A DNA stretch of 64,000 nt from Halioglobus maricola (GTDB lineage Bacteria; Pseudomonadota; Gammaproteobacteria; Pseudomonadales; Halieaceae). Each line of letters starts with the position of its first letter. The stretch's first letter is position 1. The DNA is taken from positions 2,432,501-2,496,500 of the forward strand of contig NZ_CP036422.1 in the NCBI RefSeq assembly GCF_009388985.1. Reading direction: 5' to 3'. Below the pieces are notes generated by a model. The model searched no databases. It saw only the letters and a list, made by a program, of their open reading frames with translations, and was not told the DNA's origin. A program made the position numbers and the translations under genes. Shown piece by piece: positions 63,022 through 64,000 of this stretch.

Positions 63022-64000
63022 ATGGCCAAACGAGTCTACCTGTTCAACGAAGGCAATAGAGACGACCGGGAACTCCTCGGCGGCAAGGGCGCCAACCTCT
63101 GTGAAATGACCTCTCTGGGGCTTCCCGTGCCCTACGGTTTCATCATCACCACCGACACCTGTCGCGAATATTTCCAGGCAGGCAACAAGCTTCCAGGCTT
63201 GCTGGAGCAGGAATACCGGGTCGCGCTCGATCTTGTTGAGAAGAAAATGGATGCTCGTTTTGGCGACCCAGAGAACCCGCTACTGTTCTCGGTTCGTTCC
63301 GGCGCCCCTGTTTCCATGCCTGGCATGATGAACACCATCCTCAATCTCGGCCTGAACGACGAAATCGCCGCGGGTCTCGCCGAGAAAACCGGCAACCCTC
63401 GCTTTGCCTACGATTCCTACCGTCGCTTTATTTCCATGTTCGCCGACGTGGTGATGGGCATTCCCGGCGAGAAGTTCGAGCACGAAATCGAGAAATACAA
63501 GGAAGCGCACGGCAAGGAACTCGACGTCGATATGAGCGCCGAGGACTGGCAGGCCATAATTGCTATCTACAAAACCATCGTCGACTTTCCGGAAGACCCT
63601 TTCACCCAGCTAAAGATGGCTGTTGAGGCCGTATTCCAGTCCTGGCATACACCCCGCGCAATTTTCTACCGGGAGATGAACAACATCTCCGACACCATCG
63701 GTACTGCCGTCAACGTGCAGGCCATGGTGTTTGGGAACTTCGGCGAAGACTCAGGTTCGGGCGTGGCATTTACCCGCAACCCATCCACCGGTGAACGCCA
63801 GTTCTTCGGTGAGGTTCTGTTCAACGCCGCCGGCGAAGACGTGGTCGCGGGCATTCGCACTCCCCTGCCCGTGGACGCCTTGCAACAGCGCATGCCCGAA
63901 GTTTACGACGAGCTCTACCGCACTCAGGAGCTATTGGAGAAGCACTATCGCGACATGCAGGACATGGAGTTTACGATCCAACAGGGTCGCTTCTACATGC
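63022..64000 (+). CDS. ppdK: Pyruvate phosphate dikinase (3' end cut off by window)
   Basis: The first 326 codons are present. The start M-A-K-R-V-Y-L-F-N-E-G and G-G-K-G-A-N-L-C-E-M-T-S-L-G-L-P-V-P belong to the N-terminal ATP-grasp domain. S-V-R-S-G-A-P-V-S-M-P-G-M-M-N-T and S-G-V-A-F-T-R-N-P-S-T-G also match PPDK rather than PEP synthase. The enzyme interconverts pyruvate, ATP and Pi with PEP, AMP and PPi. The upstream gap (62927-63021) has a possible -10 TATACT at 62969-62974 but no clear -35. Confidence 0.93.
   Translation, partial: MAKRVYLFNEGNRDDRELLGGKGANLCEMTSLGLPVPYGFIITTDTCREYFQAGNKLPGLLEQEYRVALDLVEKKMDARFGDPENPLLFSVRSGAPVSMPGMMNTILNLGLNDEIAAGLAEKTGNPRFAYDSYRRFISMFADVVMGIPGEKFEHEIEKYKEAHGKELDVDMSAEDWQAIIAIYKTIVDFPEDPFTQLKMAVEAVFQSWHTPRAIFYREMNNISDTIGTAVNVQAMVFGNFGEDSGSGVAFTRNPSTGERQFFGEVLFNAAGEDVVAGIRTPLPVDALQQRMPEVYDELYRTQELLEKHYRDMQDMEFTIQQGRFYM

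Noticed and set aside
1..64000. CRISPR arrays, insertion sequences, rRNA genes
   Set aside because: No direct repeats with regular spacing, no transposase, and no rRNA sequence were found by reading.

Overview
The window is a 64 kb piece of a gammaproteobacterial chromosome. It is moderately GC-rich and densely coding, with no insertion sequence, prophage, CRISPR array or rRNA operon. The strongest taxonomic clue is a long same-strand block that reads leuC-leuD-leuB-asd-fimV-truA-trpF-trpB-trpA-accD-folC-SPOR-cvpA-purF-metZ in the direction of transcription. This is the order known from Pseudomonas and relatives, with trpBA inserted after trpF. FimV, MiaE, AcnB, YcgL/YcgN, DUF1289, the RNase D/RecR/YbaB/DnaX cluster and pyruvate phosphate dikinase fit an aerobic, possibly marine gammaproteobacterium, perhaps of the Cellvibrionales/Halieaceae type. 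That placement is an inference; no marker gene was aligned.

Layout. 1-4.5 kb: the end of a TrmH/SpoU rRNA methylase, then a VWA-MoxR-VWA-membrane protein group. 4.5-9.4 kb: ycgN, ycgL, rnd, recR, ybaB, dnaX (with an intact programmed frameshift signal) and the 4.5S RNA gene. 9.4-16.1 kb: an RND efflux operon with its own TetR repressor and two tandem operators, followed by an exported amidohydrolase. 16.1-17.4 kb: two small orphan genes and three tRNA genes (Pro, His, Arg). 17.4-26.9 kb: folD, cysS, glnS, ppiB, lpxH, miaE, a DUF1289 protein and acnB. 27-32.7 kb: a divergent TetR-controlled locus, with a molybdopterin oxidoreductase on one side and MAPEG, saccharopine-dehydrogenase-like reductase and DUF2855 genes on the other, sharing one palindromic operator. 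32.6-37 kb: a MoxR-DUF58-transglutaminase-GNAT operon. 37-53.6 kb: the amino-acid, purine, fatty-acid and folate housekeeping block. 53.7-56.7 kb: a LysR regulator divergent from leuC, a hotdog thioesterase, a flavodoxin-like protein and an MDR oxidoreductase. 56.7-57 kb: a convergent non-coding gap with an inverted pair of DnaA boxes. 57-62 kb: a tight five-gene minus-strand operon (LLM fragment, lipoprotein, secreted unknown, XRE protein, RlmKL). 62-64 kb: a luciferase-like oxidoreductase and the start of ppdK.

Most of the window is housekeeping. The least explained parts are the divergent TetR locus at 27-32.7 kb, the VWA/MoxR group at 0.5-4.5 kb, the small orphan genes at 16-17 kb, and the lipoprotein/secreted protein/XRE genes at 59-62 kb. 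The best-supported regulatory observations are the dnaX frameshift signal, the twin 19-bp operators of the efflux operon, and the single 16-bp palindrome of the divergent locus.
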